Positions 10,794-22,518 of a stretch of 64,000 bases of DNA are shown here, piece by piece; the first letter of the stretch is position 1, and each line of letters opens with the position of its first letter. This DNA is from Mrakia gelida. Lineage: Eukaryota; Basidiomycota; Tremellomycetes; Cystofilobasidiales; Mrakiaceae. The notes below the pieces were generated by a model, which had not been told where the DNA came from, did not search any database, and saw only the letters and a list, made by a program, of their open reading frames with translations. The stretch is from the NCBI GenBank assembly GCA_024345305.1, contig BRON01000004.1:806001-870000 (forward strand), in the 5' to 3' direction. The position numbers and the translations under genes are program-made.

Positions 10794-11367
10794 ACGGCTC
10801 CCCGTCTCCCTCGAGACTCGCCGGACATCACCCTCTACACCTCTATCCCTCCCCTCGCCTTCGTCGTAGTATCTTGCATGACTTGATGCCGGTAACCGTC
10901 TTTCTCGCAAGCCCACGAACCTCCTCGTCGCCAAATCACCCCGCTCGCCTCCCCTCTCGCCTCTCTCGCAGCCTGATATAGAACGCATCGGCGTCCTCTG
11001 TCGGTGCTGGACGACGCGAGGGTGGTTCAAGACTGTGGGAGAGGGTAGAGAGGTGTCGAAGCGATGAGAAGGGAGGAGCAGTTGAACGGCGTCGCCCCCT
11101 CGATGAGTCTCGACCGTCAACTGTCCCCATCCCGACCGTTACCTCAGGCTCTCTTCCAGCGCGAGTCAGAGGAAAGGCGTCGATCTCGCGTCGAAGGCGT
11201 AGCTGAAGGAGAGCGCGTCCGCGTCGAGTCTGAGGATTTCGCCTCTCAGCTCGTCCTCGTTTCCCCACGTTTCCAAGTTCTCGACGAGGGGCATCCGTGT
11301 GTTGAGGCTGCATCTCCGCCCAACAGGGAGTTGGACAGATCGAAATAGGGGTGAAAGACTCGAGCGA
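10794..11367. other. Gene-free stretch
   Basis: RPS29 3' flank and the leader of the following unknown gene. Overlapping open frames on both strands (for example + 11064-11348 and - 10936-11439) are Arg/Ser-rich with no family features. I regard them as compositional. Confidence 0.35.
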
Positions 11368-12386
11368 ATGGAAGTCGACGCGTCGATTCACCTTTCCGCG
11401 TTCGCGTTCGGGTTCGAGCAGGAAGGCCAACGTGCACATCGCGCGTTCGACGGAGATCTCATCTTAAGGTTCTCTTAGCCCCTCCGTCAAGGTCTTGGAA
11501 GCTCACCGATCCTTGAGTCAGCATCTCAGGCGATTGAGTCGCATGAGGTCGAGTCGAGTCAGATCGGACGAGTTCTCTCCCACCCGCCACTCCTCCTTCC
11601 CCTTGACCTCTCTTCCTTTCTCCGTTCACTTCCAACCACCACACACACATCCCTCTACTCCAAATCAAAGAACTGATCCGAGATCTCGAAGCAGACACCT
11701 CTACTCGCCACGCGCTCCTCGACGCGCTCGAAAGAAGTGCGACCTCGACCCCTTATCCTTCCTCCTTAGGCAGACGTGCTGACACTGACGTCGAGATTTC
11801 CTTATCGTACAGCGCAAGACAGGAATGCCGCCAGGGAGCTGATGGAGAGCTTCTGCGAGGCGAGACTCGCGAAGGGAAGAACCAAGGCTGAGGTGAGTTT
11901 GAAGCTCGACGTGGATGAACGAGGCATTGTCACGAGAAAAGTACGTTCCTCGTAGCCTTCCGGATAGAACAGTTCTATTTATACATGATCAGATCGCTCA
12001 CGGGTCTCTCCCCTTCCTTACCCAGCTTCCAGCTTCGTTCGGACAAGAGTGCGTCCCCTCGGTTCGCCTGCAGCTCGAGCCTCACTTCACTCACCTCCTC
12101 CTTTTCCCACCCCACGGTTCGAACCAGAATCATATCCCTTCGCCAAAAGCTGAGGCTCCCACCCTCTAAGACCTTCTCGCTTCCAAGCACGTCGTCGACC
12201 TCTGGGTCCTCCTTCGCGTCGTCCTCGCCCTCGACCAACGCGATCTTGACTCTCCCTGGACTTGACGACCTCGACACCCTTCTTCCTAGGTACGAGCGAC
12301 ACCCAACCTCTCTCTCGATCCCTGAAGATGCTGATGTGGTCGTGAGGAAGGAGATGAAGGTGAAGGGATGGAGTTGGAGAAGCTGA
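11368..12386 (+). CDS. Unrecognised gene, exon structure only partly resolved
   Basis: The best-supported coding pieces are the exon starting at 11671 (LIRDLEADTSTRHALLDAL), the exon starting near 11814 (RNAARELMESFCEARLAK, ending KAE before GTGAGT at 11893) and a terminal exon likely beginning at 12033 and ending in a stop at 12384-12386. The first two join in frame across an intron with a CTGAC motif and are charged and helix-prone, probably coiled-coil. A plausible first exon starts at the ATG at 11368 (MEVDASIHLSAFAFGFEQEG). I could not find a unique in-frame path from it to 11671. The C-terminal part is Ser/Pro-rich. I do not recognise the product. Start and exon 2 are uncertain. Confidence 0.42.
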
Positions 12387-12955
12387 GGTTGAGAGGGCTG
12401 AACGAGGCGTCGGTGTTGTTAGTAGCTAGTTAACGAGCGATCTTGATGAATTTTGACGACCAAACTCGAATCGAAGAAAACCTCTTGTGCGTGCTCGATA
12501 GTTCAACGAGAAGAGCAGGGAAGGAGTGAGATGGGGCAAGATGCAGTTCGAAGGAAAAGTGAGCTCGACGTCGTCGGCCGACCTGTTCGTCACTTTTACC
12601 TTTTAAGTACGCTTCTGACTCAGAAAAACTGCTGGAAAGCTCTCAAAAGATGCAGGTATATACATGCTCTCAATCGCAAGCCTCTGGCCAGGCCCGAGAA
12701 GCGGTCCAGGTATTTTTTCGTTGCATAAACCAGACGAAGGCGATAGCGAGCTCAAATTCGGTTCGGAGTCGATGTGTCTTTCCTCCCTCCCTCCCTTGAA
12801 CTTGAGCTTCGTCCCCTCGTCCTCCTTCTCCCAACCCTCATCATCGCCGCCTCGTTCAACTTGGATCTTTCAATCTCAAAGTCCCCTCTACACTTTCCTC
12901 TCACCAACTCAACCTCTCAACAAAACAGGACCCTCTCCTCGAGCTCTTCCAAACG
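12387..12955. other. Gene-free stretch upstream of the carrier gene
   Basis: More AT-rich than its surroundings, with a TTTTTT run near 12713. It is otherwise a pyrimidine-rich leader running up to the OAC1 start. No gene is supported. Confidence 0.4.
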
Positions 12956-15132
12956 ATGGCCGCTCCCTCGACTCTCCCTCCCCCACGACCTCTACCAGCT
13001 CTCTCTACCACCGAGTCCTTCCTTTGTGGAGGTTTGGCAGCTTGTGCGGCTGTAACAGTATGTTAGTCACCCTCTTCTCTTACTACTGTACCGTTGAGAA
13101 GAAACAGGAGCTCATGGTTGCTCTTCGACACCTCTCTTTCTTTCCTCTCCTCCCCACAGCTGTCGGTCCTCCTCCATCCCTCTCGAAACGCGTCGTTGGA
13201 TCGAGTCATAAGCTCACCACGAGCTCTTCTTTCCCTTCAGAACATCCCCGAGGTCTGTAAGACCAGGCTTCAGCTTCAGGGAGAGCTGGCGAAGACGTCG
13301 CAGAAGGTCTACTCGAGCGTGTTCGATGTTGCGAAGAAGACATGGACGAACGAGGGGATCCGAGGACTTCAACGAGGACTGGGAACAGCTGTGAGTAACT
13401 CTCGAGTTCGAAATGTGGCTCACCACCGAAGCGAAGACTGACCTTCATCCGTTTTGGGCTTGATCGCATCAGTACGTGTACCAGGTGAGCTCAAGCAAAG
13501 GAGGCAAGGGAGGGGACGAGTCACGGTCGGACATCTGCGAGCTCGAAGCTGACTTTCCTTCCTTCCCTCGTGCTCTCTTCTAGGTTCTCCTGAACGGATC
13601 GCGTCTCGGTGAGCATTAACCCACATCTTCTCGACGCTTCACTCCTCCTTTCTGACCCCACGCTCTCCATCCCAGGTTTCTACGAGCCCATCCGTCGGAC
13701 GTTGATGTCTGCGATCGGACGAAACCCCAACGATCAGCTCTTTGCCGTCGCTGTCGCTGCTGGAGCTGGATCTGGATGCATCGGAGGTTAGTTTCACTCT
13801 ATCAGTACTATTTCGCCCTCCTCTCGAAGGAGCTCGAACTGAAGCTGACCACGAGCTCGGTTCACTTCCGTCGTTCAGCCGCCGCCGGAAACCCTCTCTT
13901 CCTCATCAAAGGTTCGTCTCCCACCACTTTCTTCCGTATAGGACTGCGGTCACGGCCTCGAACTAACCTTCTCTCCTCATCATCACAGCTCGGATGCAGG
14001 CCTACTCCCCAGCTCTCCCCGTTGGAGCTCAGCACTACTACAAGAACTCGTTCCAGGCTCTCTCCACCATCTGGAAAGCCGAGGGACCCAGGGGAATGAT
14101 CCGAGGAATCGACGCTGCTATTCTGAGAACGGGCATGGGATCTTCAGTGAGTGAAACGCGTTTGATTTCTGTTGAGAGGGAGCGAGATGACCGAAGCTGA
14201 ACCCGCGTTCTCGCTCCCAGGTCCAACTCCCGTCGTACTTCTTCACCAAATCGTTCCTCGTGGATAACGGATACCTCAGTGCTACGAGCCCTCTGACCTA
14301 CCTCGCTAGTAGTTCGGTGTCGGGTATCGTCGTCGTGAGTCGCTTCATTTTCCGGGTTGCTCGACGCGTCTTCGAACTTCGAGCGAGCTGACCTTTCGTG
14401 TCTCCCTCTCTTTCCTTTCCAGTGTGTGAGTCGTTGAATCGGCTCGTATCGCATCTACTATCGAGGAATCATACTGACCTCTTCCTTTCTCTCTCGTTAT
14501 TAGCTCGTCATGCAACCTGCAGGTTCGTCTCCCTTCTTCGTTCGTTCTCGATACCGACAGCGTCGCTGACGTTCCCTCCCCTTCCACCTCATTCAGATAC
14601 CGCTCTCACCCGAGTGTACAACCAGCCGACTGAGAAGCTCGCCAACGGCCGAACGAGAGGTCTTCTTTACAAGAACCCCAGTACGTCCGGGGATCTCATC
14701 CCTGACCAAGAACGCGAACGACGAGCCGCTGACCTCGCTTTCTTTCTTCCTTTCAGTCGACTGCATCTGGAAGACCGCTAAGGCCGAGGGATTCATGGGA
14801 CTCTACAAGGGATCGACTGCTCACTTCCTGAGAATCGCTCCTCACACCGTTCGTCCCGACTCTCCTCGATTCTCCCCGCTTCGCCCTCGCTTCTCGTCTG
14901 ACGCGTCGTCCTCTCCCTCCTTGCTCCTTCTCTTCTCTTTCTCCAGGTCATCACTCTCGGTAAGTCCTCGCATTCTTCCTACTCTCCTCGCCATCCTCTC
15001 ATCGCTCTCAAGTGCGAACGAACCGCTGACCTCGTCCCTCGTCCCTTCGTTTTCCCTCCTTCAGTCGCCAACGAGCTCATCATGGGCCAGTACCAGAAGT
15101 ACAAGGCTTCGAAACTCGACTTGGACGTCTAA
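12956..15132 (+). CDS. OAC1: Mitochondrial carrier, oxaloacetate (Oac1) type, with many micro-exons
   Basis: Inner-membrane solute carrier (SLC25). The three repeats are visible: first signature EVCKTRLQLQGE, second PLFLIKARMQAYS, third PADTALTRVYNQ. The flanking blocks LNGSRLGFYEPIR and GIDAAILRTGMGSS are typical of Oac1 and its SLC25A34/35 relatives, which move oxaloacetate, sulfate or related anions. The substrate is inferred from the family. The exon set is extraordinary: 12956-13057, 13160-13165 (6 nt), 13241-13390, 13473-13484 (12 nt), 13582-13606 (25 nt), 13676-13786, 13879-13911 (33 nt), 13989-14146, 14221-14334, 14423-14425 (3 nt), 14504-14522 (19 nt), 14597-14680, 14757-14848, 14947-14959 (13 nt) and 15065-15132. 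Each tiny exon restores the family spacing and keeps the frame. The first signature reads NIPEVCKTR where NPIExxKTR is usual: P and I are swapped and Glu is in register. Confidence 0.92.
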
Positions 15133-16273
15133 GCCTTTCGCCTCTCACGACGGACCGTAGGACATCCTCTCTCGTTAGAGAGGGAACGAGGAGGAGAAAA
15201 AAGAGAGAACCCAGCCGCGTCGAGATGATCGCTCGGTCGCGGTTCTCTCGCGTTGTATTTCTTTCAGACGGCTGTATATACAACAGTCGGAAGGATCTGC
15301 TTTATTACTTTTATCATATAGATGCGAACGATCTCTTGTACGAATAACGACGAACGAAGAGGAGGAGCGAAAGAAATGAAGGGAAGAGAGAAAGGATTTG
15401 TCGAAGCTAACAATGCTTCCACTTCCACGGAGAAGGAAGGAAAGGATGAAGGCTACCATCGCTCTGCCGACTCGGGATAGTCTCGAAGGTCATGGAGGTG
15501 GACCAAAGAGGAGTATATGAGCGGTGTGAAAGTGGGGAAGAGAGAGACGAAGGGAAGGAGAGGGACAGGAGAAAAAAAAGGCAACGGCGAGGGAGGGAGA
15601 AGAAAAGAGGAATTTGAGAAGCGAAAAAGAGGTATTAGAGAGGAACGAGGATATCAAGAGGAAAGCGAGAACTAGCTGTCAGGCCGCAGAGACAGGAGAT
15701 GTTGACTCGATAGAAGAGCAACGAGGAGGTTTGACGAGCTGACCTCGCCAGCACACGCCTCGCCGTTCATCTCCCGCCTTCATCAACCGCCACAGCTTGC
15801 CCGCGCCTTCCCCCGTTCCAACTCGGATCGAGATAGAGCTCGTCTAGACTCGACACCAAGTTCTCGACAAGTGGAAGAGAAGAAAGGAAGATGGGAGAAG
15901 TGACGAAAAAGAGGAGATGGGAAGGGACCGACGAAGCTCACGGTTCGAACGCCCTTTCCCAGCGCCTCATCCTCCATCACTTCGCGCGATCAACCGTGAG
16001 TTCTGAGACTTGAAGATGGTGTGTCCTCTTCTGAAGGGATCACGGAGAAGATGGGAGGAGAGGGATGGTGAGCGCTTGAGGGAAGGAAGGAGTTCGGTCG
16101 GCTCTCCCGAAGTCGCTCTCTTTTCGTCGTCAAGGCCGCCCATCGTCCTGTTCGAAGACCTTCTTCGCACTCGAAACCTCACAAGCAGGTGCATATCAAT
16201 ATCTAAAGCCCAAAAATCGAAACCAGATAACCAGCACCAAGTCTAGCGCCCTCCGTCGAGCGGTGTTTCTAAT
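15133..16273. other. Convergent intergenic region, no gene seen
   Basis: About 1.1 kb between the ends of two convergent genes. It contains purine-rich tracts (15480-15660) and short open frames on both strands (for example - 15783-15980 and + 16010-16246) with no recognisable features. It is longer than most convergent spacers here. An unrecognised non-coding transcript is possible but not supported. Confidence 0.4.
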
Positions 16274-18310
16274 CTACTCTCCCCTCCCTCGAACAGCGTT
16301 CAACCCTCCCTCTCCCTTCACCACCACTCGATCCAAGTTCTGCGCGAACAACTCCATCGCCCGAACGAAGTACTGGCTCGACATTCCGCTCATGTGAGGA
16401 GTGAGGACGACGTTGGGGAGAGTGTAGAGAGGCGAGTCCTTGCCCAGGGGTTCCGGGACGGTCACGTCGAGACTTGATCCTGAGATTCGAAGATCTCCCT
16501 CTTTCTCCTCGCCGGTGAGGGGCTTGAGAGCGTTCTGGAGAGCCTCGATGAGCGCGTCCTGGTCGGTGGTTTGCCCTCGTCCGATCGAGACGTAGATCGA
16601 GCTGTTCTTCATCGACTTGAACGCGTCCGCGTTAACGTACAGCTCGGTTGCGGAGGTTGCTGGGAGGGTGTTCACGACGACGTCGGCAGTAGAGTAGAAG
16701 TCGTGGATGGAGGAGGTAGAGTCGGTGGAGTACCAGGCCGAGGGGATGTCTGAGCGAGCGAGATTGACGCGTCAGTTCAAGTTGGGAGAGGAGAAAGACG
16801 GAGAAGAGACAGAAAAAAAAAGGCTAAGACTCACCTCCATCGTGATCACCAGTGCCTGGGACAAGGAAACCTCCGATAGAAGCCTTCTTCCCTGACCGAG
16901 TAGCAGCGAGGACGTTCATCCCCATCGCTTGACCCATTCGTCCGATCTCGCGACCCTGTGAGTCAGAAGAAGGAGAGTTGAGAAGCGTCAGTTCGCCACG
17001 ACCTGCATAACATACACCCTCTGGGCAAGGTCGAGGAAAAATCGAGGTCTCACGATGTGACCGCTGAAAGGAGAGGAAGAAGCAGAAAGATAAACGCGTC
17101 GCGTCAGTTCTCGTCTCGCTCTTCCCATTCGTCTCGCCACTCCAACCGTTGTAGGAGACACCTCTACATTCCACCCGTCAGTCGAGAGAAGTACTCACTA
17201 TCCTAGAACACCGATCGTGAGCCCTCGAAGCTCCCTGAACCAGCCAAGTTCCGCGTGAGGTGTCCAGGTCTGTTCGTTTCGGACGGCGAGGAAGATTTTA
17301 GGGATGTTGTGAAGCAACATCATGGTCGTCATGATGACATGCTCGGCGATGGGCTATATAAGCAATGAAACAGCGAAAAAACGGGTGAGCAGAGCGAACG
17401 ACGGGAACGGGTGAGGAAGAGGGAGGAGAGTCAAGGCGAGGGAGCGAGGGAGAGCAGCGAACGAACGGCAACGTGGATACCAGAGGCCGAGGCGATGATG
17501 AGTGGGTGGGAAGCATCGAGGGACTTGTAGCTGTAAGTGCGAGAAAGAGAAAGAGAGAGAGAAAGGTGATGAGAAACGATCCGTTGAAGCTGGACGAAAC
17601 GAAAGAACGGAAAGGAAGGAAAGGCGAAGCTCACAAAGGACTGGACTCGATATGGTTGGATCCTGCTGACGCGAGCTGGACGAGCTTCAGGTTTGGGACC
17701 TGCTTGGTCGATGTACTGACCGAATGAGGAGAAGACGAAAAGAGATCAGTAAGTAAGCCCAATTTGGGCAGCTCGAAGGGAGAGGGCATGGGAGGGGATG
17801 AGGAAGAAGAACGGCGCTGGCGAGCTCGCGAATCAAAGCTTCCTGAAAGGATGGAAAGAGCTGCTACGTCTGATCTGACTGAATCAGAGGTAGAATCGGG
17901 TATGGAAGCCCCCCTCAGAGAGATCTCAGAGGAAGAAAACTTCCGCTGGTCCACTAGCGAGCTCTTCCTCCTTCGCACTCCTCCCAGCTCGGTTCCACCG
18001 GCCCCTCCCCTCCTCTGCTCTTCCTCTTCCCTCTCCCTTTCCACCCCTTCACCTTCCTTTCTCCTCAACGCTTCACTCTCCTAGCCCCTATCTACATCTT
18101 CCCTCTCACTCACAGGTTACTAGGCCACTGAAACATGAAGAAAGCATCTGCGGCAGCGAGCTCTTCATCCGTTGGGAGGACAGCGTCTTCGATCTGCTGA
18201 GGTCGATACACGACCGAGTAGCCTTTGGGCAAGCTCTTGGTCCAGGACTCGAGAAGAGTAGGAGGTTGGAGAGAGACGAGGACGAGGATGTTGACGGCTG
18301 GGATCTGCAT
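16274..18310 (-). CDS. D-isomer-specific 2-hydroxyacid dehydrogenase
   Basis: NAD(P)-dependent dehydrogenase of the glyoxylate reductase / phosphoglycerate dehydrogenase superfamily. The - strand protein starts MQIPAVNILVLVSLQPP (ATG at 18310). It then shows QLASAGSNHI and IAEHVIMTTMMLLHNIPK (substrate-domain hinge), GLTIGVLGYGHIGREIGRMG (GxGxxG cofactor loop), VVNTLPATSAT, YVSIGRGQ (active-site Arg), LDVTVPEPLGKDSPLY (Glu) and VLTPHMSGMS (His). The catalytic R/E/H set is therefore intact. The loop residues YGHI come from a 10-nt exon at 17054-17063. An alternative upstream Met (18349) would add 13 residues, and I prefer the shorter form because it begins directly with the first beta strand. 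The exact substrate cannot be told from sequence. Confidence 0.87.
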
Positions 18311-18853
18311 TGCTGGACGTTGGAGGGAAGGAAGCGTCGAGTCAGTCAAATCGATTGTCAGCTCGAAAAAGGGAGTCGACGGGGTTGGCCGGGATGGCGA
18401 GGGATGGGTCTAGTTTGGGACGCGACGACGGGGATGGGAGGAAGATTTTCGGGGCGAGCGAGGGTTAGTAGATATACCAATGCCTAGGTGAGAGCCTGAG
18501 ACGATCTGGAAGCTTTCCAAGGTCAGAAACAGGTCAAAAGCGTGTGCATCGCGACCGCACGGCGCTCGTTTCGAGATTTGAGTTGCCTCCTTGACTTGCT
18601 CTCGATAACGGGTTGGTGAGGTAGAGCAAGATACTTCAGAGCTCAGAGCGTTAACTCTCGTTGTCTAGCACGGCTCGGTGAAAAGCGGAAGCTCCAACGA
18701 GCGAGAGCTCTGGGCGACCTTCTCGCTCGCTTTGGTCTTCGTTCAACTCGACGCGTCTTACCGTCTCCTTCGCTCCTCGTCGCGCCATCGAGGTAAAGAA
18801 GAGGAGCATACCATCTAAATCACACTCCAACTACCAAACCCTCAACTCCTGCC
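18311..18853. other. Gene-free stretch, promoter side of the dehydrogenase
   Basis: It lies between the start of the - strand dehydrogenase and the end of the - strand UBA3, so it holds the former's promoter and the latter's 3' flank. It carries a TCGACGCGTC motif at 18748-18757. No gene is supported. Confidence 0.4.
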
Positions 18854-21264
18854 TCACTCGAACTTCACCCTCAACGACATCTGGAACGGCAACCTCGAAT
18901 CCGTCACCGTGATCTCCTCTCCCTCCTGCAGAAGCTCCGTGACGAGCTTGTCGAGGTTCTTCCTCGTCGCCTCTTCCAACGACGGCGGCGAAGAGAAGTA
19001 GAGAGGTCCAGCTGAGGTCGAGAGGGAGGGTTTCTTGAGTTGACTGTGGTCGCGAACGAAACACAAAGGAGGTCGGTCAGTCGCGTCGTCTGACGAGAAC
19101 TCACTCTCGATGGACATGGCTTCTTAAAGGAGAGACGACTCACAGATCCTGCTTCTCCATCAACCACTCGTAGAGCTTCTCGACCTTCCAGTCCTTGGGT
19201 ACGGAGACGTCGATGACCTCTCCTCCGCAGACGGGGCAGTCGGGTCGTTTCTCGGGTTTGAAGGTGTAGGTGTAGACCGAGTCGTTTCCGACATACTGCG
19301 AAGAAGAACCCGAGCACCAACGTCGGCGCAAAGACTCTTCGCATCCCGAGGAGGAAGAGAAAAGAACGAACCATCACGTAGGAGTCGAGGTAAGGAGCAG
19401 AGTTCGTCACGAGTTTGAAAGCTTCGTTGCAGCAGGCGGCTGAGGACAGGAGGTAGGGAGACGAGAGTCAGATTCGAGTGCGAGCGGAGGCGAAGAGGGG
19501 TATGGCACTCACCAGCGATGATGGCGTTCGTACTCGCGATGGCAGGGATGATGTTCTTGACGACTCCCTGGGTCAAACTCCACGTAACTCCCTCGATGCT
19601 GTAGTTCTTCGCTCGCGCTGAGGCTTGGGAGTAGAGCCACTCGATGTCGTCAGGGTCGTCGGTGTCGATCTTCTTGTCTGAGAACACGAGGAGGAAGGAA
19701 GAGAAGGAGGTCAGCGTCGCGAAAAAGCGAGACGCGAAGAAACGAGACGAGGAAGACCAACCTTTGAAGACCTTGGGCCACTCGAGAACAGAAGCCCACT
19801 CGATGCAGTGTTCGGGAAGTCGGGGAGTGTTGGCGATGGTGCAGATGGGGAAGGCGGTGGGAGGAGTGTGCATGTGAAGCTGAGGGAAGAAGAACGACGC
19901 GAGGGAGGTCGAGAGAGAGGAAGGTCAGCGAGATGCGAAGGACCGGAGAGCTTGAACGCGAAGCTTGTACGTACAGTGCACTCGTAGCAGTGAGAGATGG
20001 TAGGAAGAATGACGGTCGCTTGTCCTTTGAAGCCTGGAAGCAACGAGTCGGAAGGTACGACGAGGAGAGATCAGCTCGACCGTTCCTGCGACGAGAGAAT
20101 GAACACGCGACAAGAACTGCCCAGAGATCGCAGAAAACGAGACGTACCTTCAGTTCCTCCATCGATCATAGGCTTCATCGTCTCCATCCCCTCGTCCTCG
20201 TCGACCATGCCAACCAAAGTCGCGTTCATCCATCGTCGAGCTTCGACCGAATCGAGACCAGTGATGACGAGGTTGAAACCGAGGTAGAAGGATTCGGGGT
20301 GGTCCTGGATCTTGCCGTAGTAGCTGAGCGGGTGGAGAAAGGGAAGTTGAGGTTCAGCTAGAGAGAGGAGAAGGAGAGAAGGGAGAGGTAGAGCTAGACT
20401 GACGGGGTGACCTTGCATCCAGGCACTCGAGCCATGATGAACTCCGCTGCGACGGTCGCTTTGGGCTTTCCGACGTCGGCTTCACTACGAGAGGGAGGAT
20501 GCTAGAGTCAGCTTGGTCGAGAAGACGAAGGGAAGAAGCCGAGACGAACCGGAAGAGGAACTGTCGGTTCAAGTTGGAGACCTGGAGGAGGAAGGGAGGT
20601 GAGCTTGGACGTTGAGCGAGGGCTGCTCAAGGCTCGTCCAGGAGATGAAACTCACGTCAATGGTATCCATATCGATTACGGTGATGTCCTTAAATCCCAC
20701 TGTGAGCGAAGAGAAGATGAGGATGAGCTTCCAGTCGCTCAAAGGCTCTTCCATCATCGACGAGTGGAAGTGACCTCCTCCCCTCCCCTCCCTCCCCTTC
20801 TCGAGCCCCTGTTCTGGGACTCACTCATAGCCAAGTTGGACAAGATCTCGCATCCGAGTCCTCCAGCTCCAATGACGAGGATCTTGACAGTCTCTCGAAG
20901 GAAGAATTTCACCTGGGAGACGAGCGAAAGAAGGGAGGGGGAGGAGGGGAGTCAGCTTGAACGTCCCTTCCCTCCTTCGTTCCACCATCTCTCTCCTGGC
21001 GCTTCAAAGATCGAGAGAGGACGCACCGCATCCCCAGGCAGGAAACCATCGGCGTCAGTACTAGGTCCAGCTCGTTCGAGGATCTTACTGCAAAAAGAGA
21101 AGGAGTGAAGCAAGGAGGAGCAGAAGGGGGAGATGGTGAGCTTGGGGAAGGAGGAGGAGGAGGAGATGACTGATCAATCGAGATGGAAGGTTTGCTCACT
21201 CTACGTGATCCCATCGCCCAGGCCAGTCTTGAGTCGAGGAAGAAGAGGCTACTGCAGTCGCCAT
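18854..21264 (-). CDS. UBA3: NEDD8-activating enzyme E1 catalytic subunit
   Basis: Catalytic half of the heterodimeric E1 (with Ula1/APP-BP1) that adenylates NEDD8/Rub1 and passes it to Ubc12 for cullin modification. The ATG at 21264 opens [20 protein letters not shown], followed by [20 protein letters not shown]. Adenylation motifs are [53 protein letters not shown] and [14 protein letters not shown]. The zinc cysteines are in HCYECT and later CPVCGG. The catalytic cysteine block [19 protein letters not shown] lies near 19.84 kb. The C-terminal ubiquitin-fold domain for E2 binding ends QMSLRVKFE, with the stop at 18854. About ten introns interrupt it. It is divergent from the F-box-like gene at 21495, with a ~230-bp shared promoter. 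Family assignment is secure. Confidence 0.94.
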
Positions 21265-21494
21265 CAGTGAAGAAAAAAGGTGGAAGGGTTGCGAAGGAGG
21301 GTGTTCGTTGCGAGTTCAAAGAAGGTCGAGCTCCTCTCGACCCTTTCCTTCGCTCGACGACCATCTCACTCAGCAACGAACATTGCGACAAACGTCCTTC
21401 TCGACCCAGAATTCTAAACCGTCGAACACTCCTTCATCTCACCTCCATCTCAGTACCATCTCTACCCCTTCTTCGTCCCCTCAACCTCGCCAAA

Positions 21495-22518
21495 ATGGAC
21501 GCTCCCCTTTCCTCCTCTTCCTCCTCCTCCCCTTCCATCTCCTTCGACGTCCTCGACCGTTCCTCCCCCCAACTCCCCCAAGAACCTGCGACGGTCTCAA
21601 TCTCCTCCCTTCGTACCTTTCCCATCGAAGTTCACCACCACATCCTTCGGTTCTGCGGCGCTCCGACGCTCGCCCAAACCTCTCGCGTCTCCCTCGCCTT
21701 CCTCGAGCTCTCAGGTCTTCTACTCTACCAAGACGTCACCATCGTCGGATTTGAGACACTCCATGAACTCTTCTACTCCAAACGCGTAAGTTCACTTTGT
21801 CTGGAAGGCGTTAAACAGAAGCTCACTCGCTGAGCCTTTCGTTTCTCCCGGCCCACTCCTCCCTTCGCAGACCTTCCAACCTCACATCGACATCTACACC
21901 TCCCTCGCCCAGACTAAGACTCTCACCATCGTCATAAAAGAGCCTCCTCGTTGGAATCCACCCTTCTACGACGATCGTCTCCCCTCCTCTCATCTCTTAG
22001 CCCTCGAAACCCTCCACGTCCAAACCACCTGCGTCAAGACACCTCTCCCTCTCCACCTTCTCAACCCTTCCACCGCCATCTTCGAAACCCTCCCCCCACA
22101 TGCAGCTCGTGGGAACATCGATCTCCCCTGGTGGGAGGAAAAAGCGAGCTGGTCTAGATTGACGAAGCTCGTTCTTCGAGACTGCACCCTCCGTCTCGGG
22201 GGATGGAGAGGCGAGTCGGAACACCTGCCTTTGCTTTGCACGAGCGAGGAACAGATTAGAAAGTTGGAGATCGTGTTCGTTTCCAGGGCTCTTGAACACC
22301 CCAGTCGAAGGCAGTTTCTGGAATTTATTATCCGTGGGTTGAAGGAGTTGACGTTGGGTCGTCGAGCGGTCAAGGAGGTGGCTCTTCGAGCTGCGAGGGA
22401 ACGGGGTGGAAAAAACAATGTCGCGAGGTATGTGAGGGAGAATTTGCTTGGTATTGAGACTTCGGACAGGCTGGAGAAGGAAGGGAAGCTCAGGTTCGAG
22501 GTCTTGGAGGAGGAGTGA
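21495..22518 (+). CDS. F-box-like protein, paralogue 1
   Basis: Two exons, 21495-21785 and 21871-22518. After a Ser/Pro-rich start (MDAPLSSSSSSS) comes an F-box-like block FPIEVHHHILRFCGAPTLAQ then RVSLAFLELSGLLLYQD, with VGFETLHELFYSKR right before the intron. The intron is phase 0 at the same place as in three other genes of this window (26102, 49615 and 49856). The second exon, about 215 residues, is leucine-rich and may form irregular repeats, but I cannot define them. By analogy with short fungal F-box proteins it could be an SCF substrate adaptor; that is inference, because the motif is degenerate. A copy of the dispersed A/B-box repeat lies about 345 bp downstream. Confidence 0.75.

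Noticed and set aside
11064..11348. 94-codon + frame before the unknown gene
   Set aside because: Arg/Glu-rich, no link in phase to the supported exons, and an opposing frame of similar length.
16010..16246. 78-codon + frame in the 15.1-16.3 kb spacer
   Set aside because: No splice partners, no features, and it opposes an equally long - strand frame.
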